64,000 nt of DNA from Warburgia ugandensis (GCA_035236585.1 CP141135.1:9706001-9770000); one strand, 5' to 3'; numbered from the stretch's first letter, positions 36,078-48,800 are shown. Made by a program: numbers and translations. Notes: a model not told the origin generated them from the letters alone.

Positions 36078-37490
36078 TCTATTATATATTAAGCTTATTT
36101 TTATTTTTTTGAGCACTTAAAACTTACTTATTACAAAATACAACTATTTTCTCCAATAATATAAGAATAATTAAAATAAGAAGAAGATAAATACATGGAA
36201 AATATTAGGGAGAGATTTTAGGGATTATCATTGGTAAAGATATTAAGATAGAATTACAAATTGAAGAAATTGAGATATAAATGCCATATAGTTGAATAAG
36301 AGAGGACGTTTAAAGTAGATATGTTGGGACTCAATCATTCAACTGGTGATATAAAATGAAAATAAAAAAAATTAAAACTTTTTAAAATGCCTACATTATA
36401 TATAATATAAGATTATAATATGAAGATAATTAAAATTAGAAGACGATAAATAAGAAACATTTAGATAGATAAATTTTAAGGATTATAAAGAGAGAAACTC
36501 CAATCCCTTATCCAAGGATAGGAGATACAAGGCATTGATCATTGAGATGAGGTTTGGACTACCAATTAGGAAAAGATGGATGGATGAAATCATTAAGAGG
36601 AGCTTGTTTCCTAATGACAAACCAAATAAATAGAGACTTTAGAGAAAGTAATTTTATCTTTTATTTGGCTATTTGATAATTATTTATTTCTTAAAAAAAT
36701 TTAGGAAAGATTATTAGAAAATAGAAAGAAATAGAGCTTACAGAATCATTTACATGCGACTAAAAAATATAGGTAAATCCCCTAGAGTCTATTTATCCAA
36801 CTAATGAGCAAGGAGAAAAATAAAAATAATTAAAAATTTTAAAAATATTAACATGGTACAAAAAAAAATAGGTTCTCTCTTTATTTGGTTCCTCATTAGT
36901 AAACAACTTCATCTTAATAATCTCAACTGTCCATCTCTTCTTAATTAACAATCTAACTTCATATTAATGATCTAAGACTTCCGTTTCCTATGCTTACATA
37001 TGGGGTTACGATTTTTCTCTTTAGAATTCCTAAAATCTATCTCTCTTATTTTTTTTCTTTCTATTTTTAATTATTTTTATGTTATAGTCTTAGACTATGC
37101 CATGTAGGCCTTTTTAAAAGTTTTAATTATTTTTTAGCTTATGTCATTAGTTGGATGACTAGGTCCCAAAAAATTTGCCTTGTATATCCTCTATTTTTTG
37201 ACCATATGGCATATATTTCCATTTTCTTTAATTTCTAATTCTACCCCAATATCTCCACTAATGTTAATTCCTAAAACCTATCTCTCTCTCTCTCTCTAAT
37301 CTTTTAGATACATTTTATTTTATTTTAATTATCATTATCCTCATATTATAATCTTAGTAGTTTATTTATCCAAGAAATAAGCAAGGTAAAATAAAAATAA
37401 TTTAAAAATTAGAAAATATTGGCCTAGCACAAGAAAAAATAGGTTTGAAGTACTCAAAGAAAAATAATGATTAGTTTAATATATAATAGA
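36078..37490. mobile_element. 1.4-kb foldback (giant inverted repeat) element
   Basis: The two halves are imperfect reverse complements almost end to end. The left terminus TCTATTATATATTAA equals the reverse complement of the right terminus at 37476-37490. Farther in, 36155-36300 (ATAATTAAAATAAGAAGAAG, AGAGATTTTAGGGATTATC, AATGCCATATAG) pairs with about 37200-37350. The block 36320-36640 (CAACTGGTGATA, AATGCCTACATTATA, AATAGAGAC) pairs with about 36880-37160. Within each arm a related module occurs twice. The 3-bp flanks are TTA on both sides (36075-36077, 37491-37493). No protein is encoded. It looks like a non-autonomous DNA transposon or foldback; the superfamily is not clear. Confidence 0.8.
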
Positions 37491-37493
37491 TTA

Positions 37494-37911
37494 CAATCCG
37501 TGTATGCTTTGAGCCTTTGATTTGTGAAAAATCATGCTCCGAAGGAGCCATGGATCAAACTTTCTACAGATCAAGGCATGGCAGGTTCACATTTTCTGCC
37601 TATAAAGGTTTAAAATATCAGACGTGTTTGAAATGTTCCTCGTAACAATCTCTTGAAAATTGAACGGTTTGGATCGCTTAATCAGTGGGAACAATTTTCA
37701 ACGGCCACGTCCAAGTGAACACACAGTGTGCGCGTTCGTGTCACTATTGCTCTCGGTGGGGTATGGTGGGGCCACAAAATCAACTCCAAACGCGACTTTA
37801 CGACGTCTCCAGAAAAGGAAAAAACCCGGTCTGGGAACTCCATACGAGGCACTCTCCCCAGCTGTTACAAAACGCGCACGGTGATCGACGCCTCCAAGAT
37901 CCCCAACCCAA
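37494..37911 (+). promoter_or_regulatory. Upstream region of the RING-H2 gene
   Basis: A TATA-like TATAAAGG lies at 37601-37608, about 300 bp before the start codon. From about 37690 the base composition becomes GC-richer, consistent with a leader. Promoter placement is an inference. Confidence 0.35.
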
Positions 37912-38277
37912 ATGCAGCAGCACCGGCTCATCATCGCCGTCGTTCTTCTGACAGTCGGCATCGGTGCTGTCTTCTCCGTCTATCTTGGCCTGCTCCGGTG
38001 GATCACCTCACGAATCAACGCCAGATCCCAGGAACCAGAGAAGGGCCAACCCGGAGGGGGTTTATCGAAATCGGAGCTTAAAATGCTTCCCAGGACGAAG
38101 AATGCGTTAAAGGGCGCCGAGTGCGCAGTGTGCCTGGAGGTGATTTTGATCGGACAGACGGCGAGGATCATTCCGGAATGTAATCACACATTCCATCTCC
38201 ATTGTGCTGATAAATGGTTGTCGAAGAACCCAGTTTGTCCTCTTTGCAGGGCTAAGATTATACCTGTTCCAAGGTAA
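37912..38277 (+). CDS. RING-H2 (ATL-type) E3 ubiquitin ligase, small, membrane-anchored
   Basis: A single-exon gene of 121 codons. Residues about 5-31 form one hydrophobic membrane segment (IIAVVLLTVGIGAVFSVYLG). A short basic and Gly-rich linker follows, then a GLD-like region (GLSKSELKMLPRTK) and a complete RING-H2 finger: CAVC, then CNHTFHLHC, W two residues before the end of the helix and CPLC. The order C-C-C-H-H-C-C-C and the Pro-Glu before the third Cys are typical of ATL proteins, which transfer ubiquitin from E2 to targets at membranes. It is shorter than most ATLs (150-400 residues) because almost nothing follows the RING. The codons are clearly GC-richer than the surrounding DNA. 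A donor-like GTAAAT overlaps the stop, so a spliced longer form cannot be excluded. Confidence 0.9.
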   Translation: MQQHRLIIAVVLLTVGIGAVFSVYLGLLRWITSRINARSQEPEKGQPGGGLSKSELKMLPRTKNALKGAECAVCLEVILIGQTARIIPECNHTFHLHCADKWLSKNPVCPLCRAKIIPVPR

Positions 38278-39943
38278 ATCTTACTTTTTCTCTCTCTAGG
38301 GTTTTCAAATGGGGGAGTATGTAATGGAGAAGAAAGGGTTTGTGAGCTTTTCTATACAGAGGAAATGGAAATTGGTATGTTCGTGATCCCCTAGATTGTC
38401 TCTGAGATCATGCGATTATTTTATTTTCAGTTGTTGTTGGGTGGCAATACTTCAACTCGGAGCATATCTTGTGTGATCCTATGCGTTCATCTTCTGGGCC
38501 CAGGAAATGAATGGATTGGGTAGCACAAATCTTCCCAACTCGCGGTTTTTGCAGGCAGCGTCATTAGCTGCAGCTACTCAGCTGGCTGGCAAGAACACAA
38601 TGAATTGGGATGAACTCACCTTAAATTGAAGAAACACATATATTACTACAGTTTAATTAAATGAGCCTACCAAGCCCAACTAGCAGAGCCTGCAAATGAG
38701 AATCTCAAGGTCCTCTGTAAGAGCGATTGGTTGTCCCAACTAGTTAAAACGTTTGTTTGGATGTTCCTCCACAACAAGTTGCCCACCAAACAAGGAAACG
38801 CCAGTCCCTCTCATCTTTCCATGCCCAAAATTCCTATGCAGGTATATGAGATGCGGATTTGAGGCCCACAACACACGGTAGTGGCATACTCACTCCACTA
38901 AAAGATGAGCTTGAGGGTTTTGGAGTGGTTATTCATGTGTTCTGTCTAGGTAAGAGATGACAAGTTGGGCTCACAATATTATAAAGGCGATTTTAAGTCT
39001 AGTTACCAATTTGGTCCGAAACGACGGGTCTTTAAGCGGCTACTTTGAACCAGCTGGACTCAAGAAAATAAACTTTGGGAGGCTCAGCTGTTTGTCAAGT
39101 CAATAAACTATGGGTTTTTATCCGCGTCTTTCTAAAGAAAGAGAAAATTACTGAAAAAGAAAAAGAAAGTAAATATGATGGGAAGGGGGTCAAGGTAGCT
39201 AGTATGACGTGTAGGGTTATGTTACCGTTGAGAGCCTACTATTTAAATCTTCAAAGAACGATGCACATGATACTTAGTACATGAATTTAAATAAGAAGGA
39301 TGGATAAACTCTGGATATGCTTAGTGGTCCATGGTACCATTCAATATTGGTTCCTTCACCATTATTAGCCAGGAGAAAGAGAAAATTGCAAGAAAAAACA
39401 TATCACATATTGGTCTATAATACCTCCAATGACAATGTTTTGCCTCGGTGACCAAGTAGAAAGGAACCCGGAAAGGTTGCATCCGCTTGATTTACGGGAG
39501 TAGTCTTTACTCATCCTATGGCTTGTTTATAGTAAATTAGTGAAGTCTTAGGGAGGGCTTTGCTTAATTAGTACTAGAGGTGGAGAAAAAAATGATTATT
39601 ACCATTTTATCCTTTTATGTTAGTATGTAAAAAAAACACAGAAAACTAAGTATAAAATGCGTACGTATCATTATCGGTTACGCCGTCTCATTATCTACAT
39701 AGAATAGCCAGCAGCAGCACTATGTTTCGCTACAAATTTAGGACTGTTGTAGCCTAATGGGTTAAGGGCCCAAAGGCCAGATTACAGCTATGCTCTTCTT
39801 CTATGTGACACCCATTTGGCATGCACATCGATATTTAAGGCAAAATGCTCTAGAATCTAATGTATTACACTTGCACAAACTCTTCTTCAATTTGAGTTAA
39901 AATTGAAATGGTACACTTAATTTTACATGGGCTAATATAAACC
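38278..39943. other. RING-H2 3' UTR and intergenic DNA
   Basis: The first few hundred bases are probably the 3' UTR and flank of the RING-H2 gene. No further gene recognised. The open frame at 39075-39284 shows no family features. Confidence 0.45.
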
Positions 39944-39950
39944 AAAAAGG

Positions 39951-40749
39951 TTTTTTTTTTTGTTGTAAAAATGTGATTACATTTTGGCAAATTTGCAAAA
40001 AATCCAACGTTTTCTTGAATTTATATTTTTGCCATTAAGTTTTGCATATTTTTGCAAAAATGCCATTGTGCTAGGTATACGTCCTCCTTTCCCGTTAATT
40101 TTTTTTTTTTTAATTGATATTATTCTTCTCTTTATCAGAGAAACAGAAGATGGACAACGGCGGCTAGGAACCTAGGACGAACCTCGTATGACCAAAATCT
40201 CTCTCTCCTAGGGGGGGCGAGGGTGGTTGCCAATGAGGTGGGGGTTGCCTATCGGTGGGAGTGGGGAGCTAAGCTCGTAACAAGGGGTTGGGGCAGGCTG
40301 CCGATGAGGATGCGCTCGAGGGGTGCATTTTGGTTGGTTGGCTGGTGATGAGGTGGGGTGCGGCAAAAATGGGGGTTGGTCTCGATGGGATTAGGTGCAT
40401 GCCGAAAAACAGGGGGTTGACGTCGGGCATGGAGTGGATAAGTTAGAATTTGCGGCGAGGGGGTGGATGCAGTAGGACAAGGGGGGCTGCCGATGTCATC
40501 CAAAAAAGGGGGCTAGCTAGCGGACAATGGAGCTGCAGAGGAGGGATACTATTAGAAACATGGAGAATAGAGAACGGCAAAGATGAGATTTTAAATTTTT
40601 TAATTGAGAATTAAGATGGAAACCTGGCAAAATAGTGTTTTTGCAAAGATATGCCAAACTTAATGATAAAAATGCAAATTCTAGAAAATTTTATATTTTT
40701 TAACAAAATTGCTAAAATGTAATGACATCTTTGCAAACAACCTAAAAAT
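39951..40749. mobile_element. Mutator-like non-autonomous element with GC-rich core (Pack-MULE candidate)
   Basis: Terminal inverted repeats of about 130 bp: the left arm 39951-40076 (TGATTACATTTTGGCAA, CATTAAGTTTTGCATAT, TTTGCAAAAATGCCATT) is the imperfect reverse complement of 40622-40749 (TTGCAAAGATATGCCAAACT, TAAAATGTAATGACAT). Long AT-rich arms containing TTTGCAAAAATGCCA are typical of plant MULEs. AAAAAGG flanks both ends (39944-39950, 40750-40756) and may be part of a worn 9-bp duplication. The core, about 40140-40545, is strikingly G-rich on the plus strand and has an 84-codon Pro-rich open frame on the minus strand (40503-40249). That is what captured host DNA could look like, but I do not recognise its source. 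No transposase. Confidence 0.7.
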
Positions 40750-40756
40750 AAAAAGG

Positions 40757-42100
40757 AGAGGGACACTCTTCTCAAAGTTTTTCCAGGTCTGTCCCCTAAT
40801 CCCACATTCTGCCCAAGAGGTTTCAGCTTTCTAGAGATTGTTTAATTTGTTATCTCTCTTGTGAAAGCCTCCTATTTATTGTTGAGGGTGTTGGTGACTT
40901 GGCATTCTTTGCCCATGTCCCATTAGTTGGCAGAGTGGCTAACACTCATCAACTGACATAGTAGAGAATTGAGGGGCTTTTTTGTCATTTTCTTCTCCAA
41001 ATGTGATGTAAGTATGATAATGTCATAGACTCTCATCATTTACCTAGGGATTTTTTTTTTTATCATTTGTATTTAATTTTTGTTTGAAGCCTGTGAAGAG
41101 AGAAAGTAGGCACCCCCTTTTGCATTTAATGCACAGAGGTGCCATAAGTAAGTATAGCATTTTATACCATTGGAAAGTTGAGCTAAAGAACTAGGCAATA
41201 TCTTGAAGGTCTCACATAGAAGCCCATAAAAATATTCTTTGAAGAGGGCTCCAACACAACCTCAAACTTGTCATGCCCCCTACAATTTTAATCAAGTGGA
41301 CAACCACCTAAAACTGGTCTTGCAATTTTTATTCTGGGTCTTACGAGCATATGAGGCATTTTCTGGAGTCACCAAAGATAATTCATTCTAGAGTTTAGTG
41401 TCTTCATTGATGAACAAGCCAACACAATGCCAGAGTGGTCTACCCTTTATTGTGGATTGATATGGGATGACTCCAAGCTTGTTGTCAAAGGGATGACCTA
41501 GCAAATGGAGCAAGAGTGGATGACCTAGCAAATCACAATTGAACATGAGGATATTTTATCGGTTCGCCACACCATCTATCAAGTATTGGAAAATATTCAG
41601 CTTGTATAAATTGAATCCTTCAAACGTTGCTTACAGGTGCGTTACAAAATGCTGCTTCTTAAAGATAGTTGATGCCTCTCAAATGTGTAAATGATAACAA
41701 CTGCTATGTCTCCAACATTCAATCAAGCAAGACTCAATTTTTGCCTTCAAGAACTAAGAATCCCTTTCTTGCTATATATAATCCCTTACCCTCTTTTTTC
41801 AAAGGAATTCATAAAACGATCCTTTTTTCTAGTAGTGGATCTTGGACTAATGACATTTATGACAAAATAAAAAATTTCTAGACTATATCAGAATTTGCTT
41901 TATTCTAATCCTCCATCTTGATTTTCAATTGGATAGACAGGAAACCATGGATCTCACAGCACTCTCTCTGCTGCAGTTTTTTTGTCTAGAAAAAATCAAC
42001 AAAAATGAAAAGCAATAGAATTTTAGTGGGTGGGCCCAGAGTAGACTTCCGTTGATAGGAACTTGATGACAAGACCAACTAAAATAATAATAATAATAAA
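40757..42100. other. Intergenic, no gene seen
   Basis: Mixed-composition DNA without a recognisable gene. The open frame at 41669-41881 lacks family features. Confidence 0.45.
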
Positions 42101-42116
42101 TCAAAGACTAAATAAT

Positions 42117-42309
42117 AGAAGAGGAGCCTTGGCACAACGGTAAAGTTGTTGTCGTATAACTTTGAGATTATGGATTCAAGGTATAGAACCTAACTTCATG
42201 TAAAAATGCAAGATAAGATTACTTACAATAGACTCTTGTAGTCCAGCCCTTTTTCGAATCCTACATATGTAAGAGCTTTGTGCATTGGGATTGTCTCTTT
42301 TTTTTTAAT
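42117..42309 (+). mobile_element. Au-type SINE, full length, A/T-mutated
   Basis: Head GGAGCCTTGGCACAACGG, degraded B box (GATTATGGATTCAAGG) and 3' end TTTGTGCATTGGGATTGTC plus T run. A perfect 16-bp target duplication TCAAAGACTAAATAAT lies at 42101-42116 and 42310-42325. Most differences from the other copies are C-to-T or G-to-A, as expected from decay of methylated CpG and CHG sites. Confidence 0.88.
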
Positions 42310-42325
42310 TCAAAGACTAAATAAT

Positions 42326-43435
42326 CAAATAGTTAATTTAGGGGTTCAGACTATTTTTTTATTATGTAGTTTTAGATACACGTAATGCTCGCACGTATAA
42401 CATACAATTTCAGAATTTCAGGTGGCTTGTTTCCAAAATCAGCTCAAAAGTCTTTAGGCGCTAGAGTCGTGCGCTGCAGGACAAAAGTTATGGCACTGTC
42501 ATCCACTTTAACTTGGTGGGCCCACATTTGATTGATCGGACCCGATCATCTAATTTGTCCACCTCTTAATACACTGCATATTAAACATCCTCGCAATTAG
42601 ATGATTTTGACGTCCCAAAAAAGGCCTCTCAAGCGGATGATTTTGGACTATTTTTAAGAATAGCAATATATATGCTTCTTGTATTTTTTCTTTATTAGCC
42701 CCTCAATAAATAATACGAACAGCTATAATTCCAAATGGAGATCTCAACTTAGATGGATTAGGGTCTAAAATTCTCACCCATTAGATAATCGACGAGTCAC
42801 CGTTGCCTTTAGTTATAACATGATGCTGATGCCTGTTAAGTATTATTTTGTAACTCAAGAAAATAGTGGCCCAAATCATTTAATGGATGATAATTTTGGT
42901 CGTGGTCCATCTAAGTCAAGAATATTATTTTAAACGGTTCAGATCTTCAAAAACTTTGAGACTCGTGAGTAAAAACAAGGGCGCATGTATTAAACCATTG
43001 ACCATTCATGTTTTTGTCCCAAAAGTGCACTTTAATATTGCAGCTTAAACTAATCCTCACACTGTATTAGGATAAGTTATCATCTCCGGTCAGAGAAATC
43101 AGACCAACGATCCGATCAACCAAACTTGGGGCCCATCATGGTAAGGTGGGGGCGGAGTACCGTAACTTGTGCCCTGTAGCGCAGGACTCTAGCATTCCAC
43201 AGTTTAATCCCACTTTAATAAGCGCCTTGCTTCTCGGGTTAAGAGTTATAACAGCCTGTAACGACAACGAAAGTTGTAAACAACGCAATATGAGAAAAGG
43301 GGTGGCAATATCAATTCTCAATCGTCAAGCTAAGCAGTCTCGTTACGCCAGAACGGAAGCGGTAGGAGAATTTGAGAAGAATATCCAGGTTGAGGATATT
43401 AGAATTTTCTCCTCGTGGTAAAACTCCCAACATTT
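42326..43435. other. Intergenic / ATG4 promoter region
   Basis: No gene recognised. The last few hundred bases precede the putative ATG4 leader exon and should include its promoter; no definite motif identified. Confidence 0.4.
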
Positions 43436-43562
43436 CCAGCTTTCGATTTCTCCCCTGCTCCAGATTTAAGAGGATCTGCAGCAGTCACAGGGTTTTGATT
43501 CTCTTTCCCTTCTAAGCTTCCGAGTTGCGGACTCGTTAGGGTTTCGCTGCCCCGTTCTTTAG
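43436..43562 (+). other. Candidate 5' UTR exon of ATG4
   Basis: A C/T-rich, GC-richer stretch ending in the donor CTTTAG|GTAATTTT at 43562/43563. The matching acceptor is at 45884/45885, three bases before the ATG4 start codon, giving a 2.3-kb leader intron. Left boundary approximate. Splice-signal inference only. Confidence 0.5.
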
Positions 43563-43660
43563 GTAATTTTTCTCTTTGTTAAACTGCTTGCGCGCTTTCT
43601 TTCTTGATTTCTGATTTCCCCCAATTGGTGTTGTTATGATTTTATTGTCTTAACGCGTTG

Positions 43661-43676
43661 GTGCACCGGGGCTGCC
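43661..43676 (+). repeat. Sixteen-base scrap of Au SINE 3' end
   Basis: GTGCACCGGGGCTGCC matches the family's 3' signature exactly but nothing else around it does. It is either an extreme 5' truncation or chance. Confidence 0.35.
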
Positions 43677-44810
43677 TACGCCTTGATGCACATGGAAATT
43701 GTTCTTCAAACATTAATGGATTGATTGGTTTCAGTTTGAAACTCTTCCTGCAGATCAAACTTTATGATTTTAGATGAAAGCAGTAGTATGAAGTTGAAGT
43801 TCAAAATTTTGAAATTGGATGGACTGTTCTGAACTTAATCCATTAAGCGGTGGGGAAAATGTTTTACTACAAAGTCTTTGTCATTTTCTTTGTTGTCAGG
43901 AATATGAAATAATTACTGTGAGATTCTAAGGTTAGCTGGGTGTGCAATCTAGATGAAATTTGGGTGCAATTTGTGCCTAAACTTCTAAATTTGTTTATTC
44001 TTTCAGGTTGCAAGTTTATGTGCTGATTGCATCCACAATCTAGTTGGTGTTGACCCTTTATTTTATTCCAAAATTTTGAGGACTTAAGAATGCTAATTGA
44101 GTTATCAATATGAGGCTGCTTGGAATTCCTCCAACGTCTTTTGGTGCGTTAGCCTAGGTTTTTTAATTTTAATTTTAATATTATAGGATGCGTCCATCTT
44201 GTCTTTTTTGCTGTTCTATGTTGACTAGTGAATTGCTTTTGTTGAGAAGAAAGGCGCTAGTTGTTTCATTTGTTAGAGAGAAGACGGGGTGCTAATTGGT
44301 TTGATAGTTAGAGATAATATGGGGTTTCTGTCGCGTTCTTCTTCTTTTCTTTTTGCTTTTTTCCATTTTCATTCATATTTGTGGTTGAGGAATGAAGTGT
44401 CTGGGCTAGTTTTTGGCGGAAGAGGAACTGACTTGCTATGGTTTAGGACAATGTCGAATTGGAAACTGGTCTTGGTATAGATAATAGCAGCAAGTGATGC
44501 AGCTGTGGAGAAATAAACTCTGATACCTGGGTCTTCTAAAGAGTTTGGTTCAAAATATAGAAACTTATGAAAGGGAAAACTGCCCATTAGTGTACTTCTT
44601 AAGTAGTCAGTATTAGTGCAATAGGTGGTTTCTTTGTTGCCTTGGTGTCCAGGTGCATGGATGGGGGTTCTAGGTTACTGGTTACAAGTACTTATACTAG
44701 TAAGGACATCAGTTACATACTAGTGAGGACATCAGTTCCATCTAGATAAATGGAAAACCAAATATTTTCTTTTCAAACAATCATTTTATGATCGTGTGTC
44801 TATATATTTA

Positions 44811-44864
44811 TATGTATGTATGTGTGTGTGTGTGTGTGTCTCTCTCTCTATATATATATTTATA
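44811..44864 (+). repeat. Compound microsatellite (TATG)n-(TG)n-(TC)n-(TA)n
   Basis: Four consecutive simple-repeat types in 54 bp, in the ATG4 leader intron. Confidence 0.92.
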
Positions 44865-45440
44865 TTGTTTGTTTATGTGTGTGTGTACATAAAAAAACAA
44901 GTGGATTGCCTAAGATCAAAATTACATCCATAAGAAGATGGTTGCTTTCTGAAAGAAGTCTGCTGCTTACTGCTCTGATATTGGAGTGCTATCAGAATAC
45001 AGTTACCTGTGAAGGAACCTGATTCGTTGGCCTGTAGCTAGCTTTCTGCAATACATACTAGAGGAGTTGAATGTCGAATTTTTGTACAATATCAAGTGAC
45101 ATGTTACCATGTATATTTCATAATTTCAAATTTATTATTTTCAGTGTTAGCTTTGAAGATTTAGTTAAATCTCTTCACTTTTGTATGTGTGCTACCTGCC
45201 ATCGCGTAAATATGTTTCACAAATTCTCAATAGCTATGTTGTTGTTGATTCTTGACCAATAAGCTGGTTAGTTTCTACCACTCTGATGTAAGCTGGGACA
45301 GGATTTGGTGTTAGAAAGAATATGTGAGCTATTCAACACTATAACTTTAAGGTATGATATTATCCAAGTAAAAATAAGATTTTCAACTGTTTCTTTAAAA
45401 AAAAAAATCTGGAAATGTTAAAGTCTGTAGAAATGTGTGT

Positions 45441-45632
45441 ATAAAAATGAAAAAGTACTATTAAGCCTTTTCGCTATTTTAATGTTCTTTATGTAAAACA
45501 AGGTGTTATGATTCTTTTGAAGTGTATTAGAAATATGTGAACATGTCAGATATAAAAATGGAAAAGTAATATTAGGCCTTTTCTTTTTTTGATTCTTCTT
45601 ATGTAAACAAAGTGTTATGAAGTGTGTTATTT
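45441..45632 (+). repeat. Diverged tandem duplication, about 111-bp offset
   Basis: The block from 45441 (TATAAAAATGAAAAAGTACT, AAGCCTTTTC, TTATGTAAAACAAGGTGTTA) recurs from about 45552 (TATAAAAATGGAAAAGTAAT, AGGCCTTTTC, TTATGTAAACAAAGTGTTAT). Located in the ATG4 leader intron. Confidence 0.7.
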
Positions 45633-45887
45633 AGCCTTCTCAGCGCCACTTGATTTATGAAGTATATGATATAGTTTACTCAGCATCTTTGATTGGTTAT
45701 GAATTTTTTGCATGTGTTAGGTGATTTGAGCACATTTCATATTTCTTCGATGTGGAACTTGAGCCATTTTATGTCTGCTTGCATCCATTCTTTTCCAATA
45801 CTTGTCCCTAGCTGAATTATACTCTCTGCATTTCACCTGCTTCCGTAAACCGATTCTATTATCCTTATGTTTTATGTATATTAGGTA

Positions 45888-48800
45888 ATGAAGGGCTTGC
45901 CCGAGAGGGCTGTGGCTTCAAAATTTTCTGCAGGAACATCAACTGATTCTTCAAATAGTGATTCAGCATCTGTTATCTTAGACCAAGAAAATAGCCATAC
46001 CAAGTCTTCAAAGGCTTCCTTATGGTCAAGTTTCTTTGCTTCTACTTTCTCTATCTTTGAAGCATACCCTGAGTCACACCCTTGTCAAAGAAAAACTTCC
46101 AATGCTAGAGCATATGGTTGGACATCAGCAGTGAGGAGGGCTGTGACTAGTGGCTCGATGAGGAGACTCCAGGAGCGTATTCTGGGCCCGAGCAGGACTG
46201 GTATTTCTAGCTCAACCAGTGAAATATGGCTTCTGGGTGTATGCTATAAAGCATCACCAGAGGAGTCCTCCAATGGTGCAACACTTGGAAATGGGTTTGA
46301 TGAATTCATTCAGGATTTCTCATCAAGAATAAGGATGACGTATCGGAAAGGTTAGCTGCATTGATGGTTTCATATTATTTTGATAGGCCGATTTATCTAC
46401 ATAAACATGACAAGGAGAAAATTTCCTTAATCCTGTTTGTGCCAGGTTTTGATCCTATAGGCAAGTCGAAGTTTACCAGTGACGTGAGCTGGGGTTGCAT
46501 GCTTAGAAGCAGTCAGATGCTCGTTGCCCAGGTATTCTGCCTTTTACGCATCCTGTTTTTATTTAGCACTGGATCTTTATACTGATGGGGTAGCTATCAT
46601 ATTTACTTTCTTTCTTCTTAATACTTAGTCTTCTGGTTGTATGTTTTCAGGCATTGCTTTTTCATCGTTTAGGGAGATCTTGGAGAAAGGCTTGTCAAAA
46701 GGTGAGATGGAAGTGTGCATGGATGACATTGGAGGCTCATTAATTAAACATTAAAACATGGATTGCCATTGATTCATGGAGTGTGATGAGGTTCTTTAAT
46801 TGCATTCTAGGGTTGCTCATGATGGTCCCTGTTTATTATGCAGCCATTTGATCAGGAGTATATTCAGATCTTGCATTTGTTTGGTGACTCTGAGGAATCT
46901 GCATTCTCCATTCACAATCTCCTTCGAGCTGGCAAGGTCTATGGCCTAGCTGCTGGTTCATGGGTCGGCCCGTATGCAATGTGTCGCTCATGGGAAACTC
47001 TTGTGCGTGCCAAAAGAGAACAAACTGACCTTGGCAACCCTGATTCATTACAGATGCCGGTTTATATTGTTTCTGGTGATGAAGATGGGGAAAGAGGTGG
47101 TGCTCCAGTTCTCTGTATTGAAGATGCTGCTAAACTCTGTTCTGACTTTAGCCTGGGTCAAGTTGCATGGACTCCTATTCTTCTGTTAGTTCCTTTGGTT
47201 CTTGGACTTGACAAAGTCAACCCAAGGTAATATTTGCTCATGGGCTTTCCTTGAGCGAATAATTTATGCACCAACGCATTTATCATGAGTATTAATTTTA
47301 ATTTATCAATTTACTATGGATATGTGATACACCTCCAATACATCACACCTATTTTAGAAGAAGAACACGTGCCACAGGGGGGGAAGATGTGACACATGTC
47401 TGTTAAAGATTGGCTTTGTAGAATCAGGTTGTTAGGCAGTTAGGGGGTAGGTTAGAAAGGGAGGAGGAGGAGGATCTGGAAGGGGGGGAAAAAAGACTAC
47501 TGGGAGGGCTCCAAAGATTGGAGAAGTGTAAGAGCAATCAGGAAGGCCAGATGGTCCTGGCTCTTCTATTTCTGTTTTCCTTTTGTCCTTGTTGTTTTTG
47601 AATTGGAAATTGTACTTGAATTCTTCAAAGATATGAATACTACATTCCAATTCTCTCTTTTACTGGAATTGTAGCTGGAATTCAGACCAATAGCTCTATC
47701 AATATGTTTCTTTCCTCTTTGGTTCTTGAGTCACTTTAGAGGAAATTGGATTTGTTATGAGAAGACAACTCAATGGGACTGGATCCTGCAACCACCCTTT
47801 TTAGGATTCCTCTTTGCCACTTGGCTACCAAGGACACTTGAAGATCTTGGATAGGGTGTTTCTACATTTTACCATGTGTGTGCTTTGAAATTAGATTTAA
47901 CTGGTTATAATCTTTTCCAATGAAAACTTTCTGACAACCACTTGAAAATACATGGCATACCTTGTAGTACGTCTTGGGTTTTTGGCAGTCACAAATTTCA
48001 TTCCTGACCATACAGTTAATTCATTTTCTATGGTCCTATCCAATCATTCAGATTTTTAATTGGTATGAATGTATCCAAGCTAATTTCTTAAATTTTTATC
48101 TTTATCCATTTCATCTCAAAATCTGTTCTCTATTCTTTATTGACTGGAAGCAGGGATTTTACCCTTTTTATGTTTTGAAATAGCCGTTTTCAGTTTTTTA
48201 CTGTGAGTGTTGCATTGGTTCTCTACTAAATCTGGTTCAGCAAAAAGGCTTTCGTCTTCCTCTGATTTATTTATATAGGATGCTTACATTATCAGAAATT
48301 CACTAGTGTTACAAATAGTCTAGCTGGCCTCGGAAGGTCAGACTAGGTGCCAAGTCTCCCAATTTGTGACCCACCACAAGATCCATTAACCTGTGATAAC
48401 TGCTGACTCATCTTCTTTGATAGATGGATCCATTTATATTAGATATTGCTCGTCTCAGTTTATTCATGGAAACCGTTGTATATTTGTTGCTCCAATAGTC
48501 AATAGGAAAATTAAATCTTATCAACTCAAAATTCTTTAACCACTGAAGCTTTCTTATCTTAAATAGTGGCATTGGCAAAAAGACATGCCGAATTCTGAGT
48601 TAATTCTCAGAAATCTACTTCTTGACAGCTTGAAAAGTAAAATTTCTGTTTGGGGGGGAACTTTATAAATTAATTCATTATTCACTTAAAGAGAGTAACT
48701 TTGTAAATTTATGAGCATGGGTGTGTCTCTATAAATGTAACTTCATTTCTGATGGAGGTGAGTCCTGCTTAAGTTTCACATCTCTGATGTCTTCACATTC

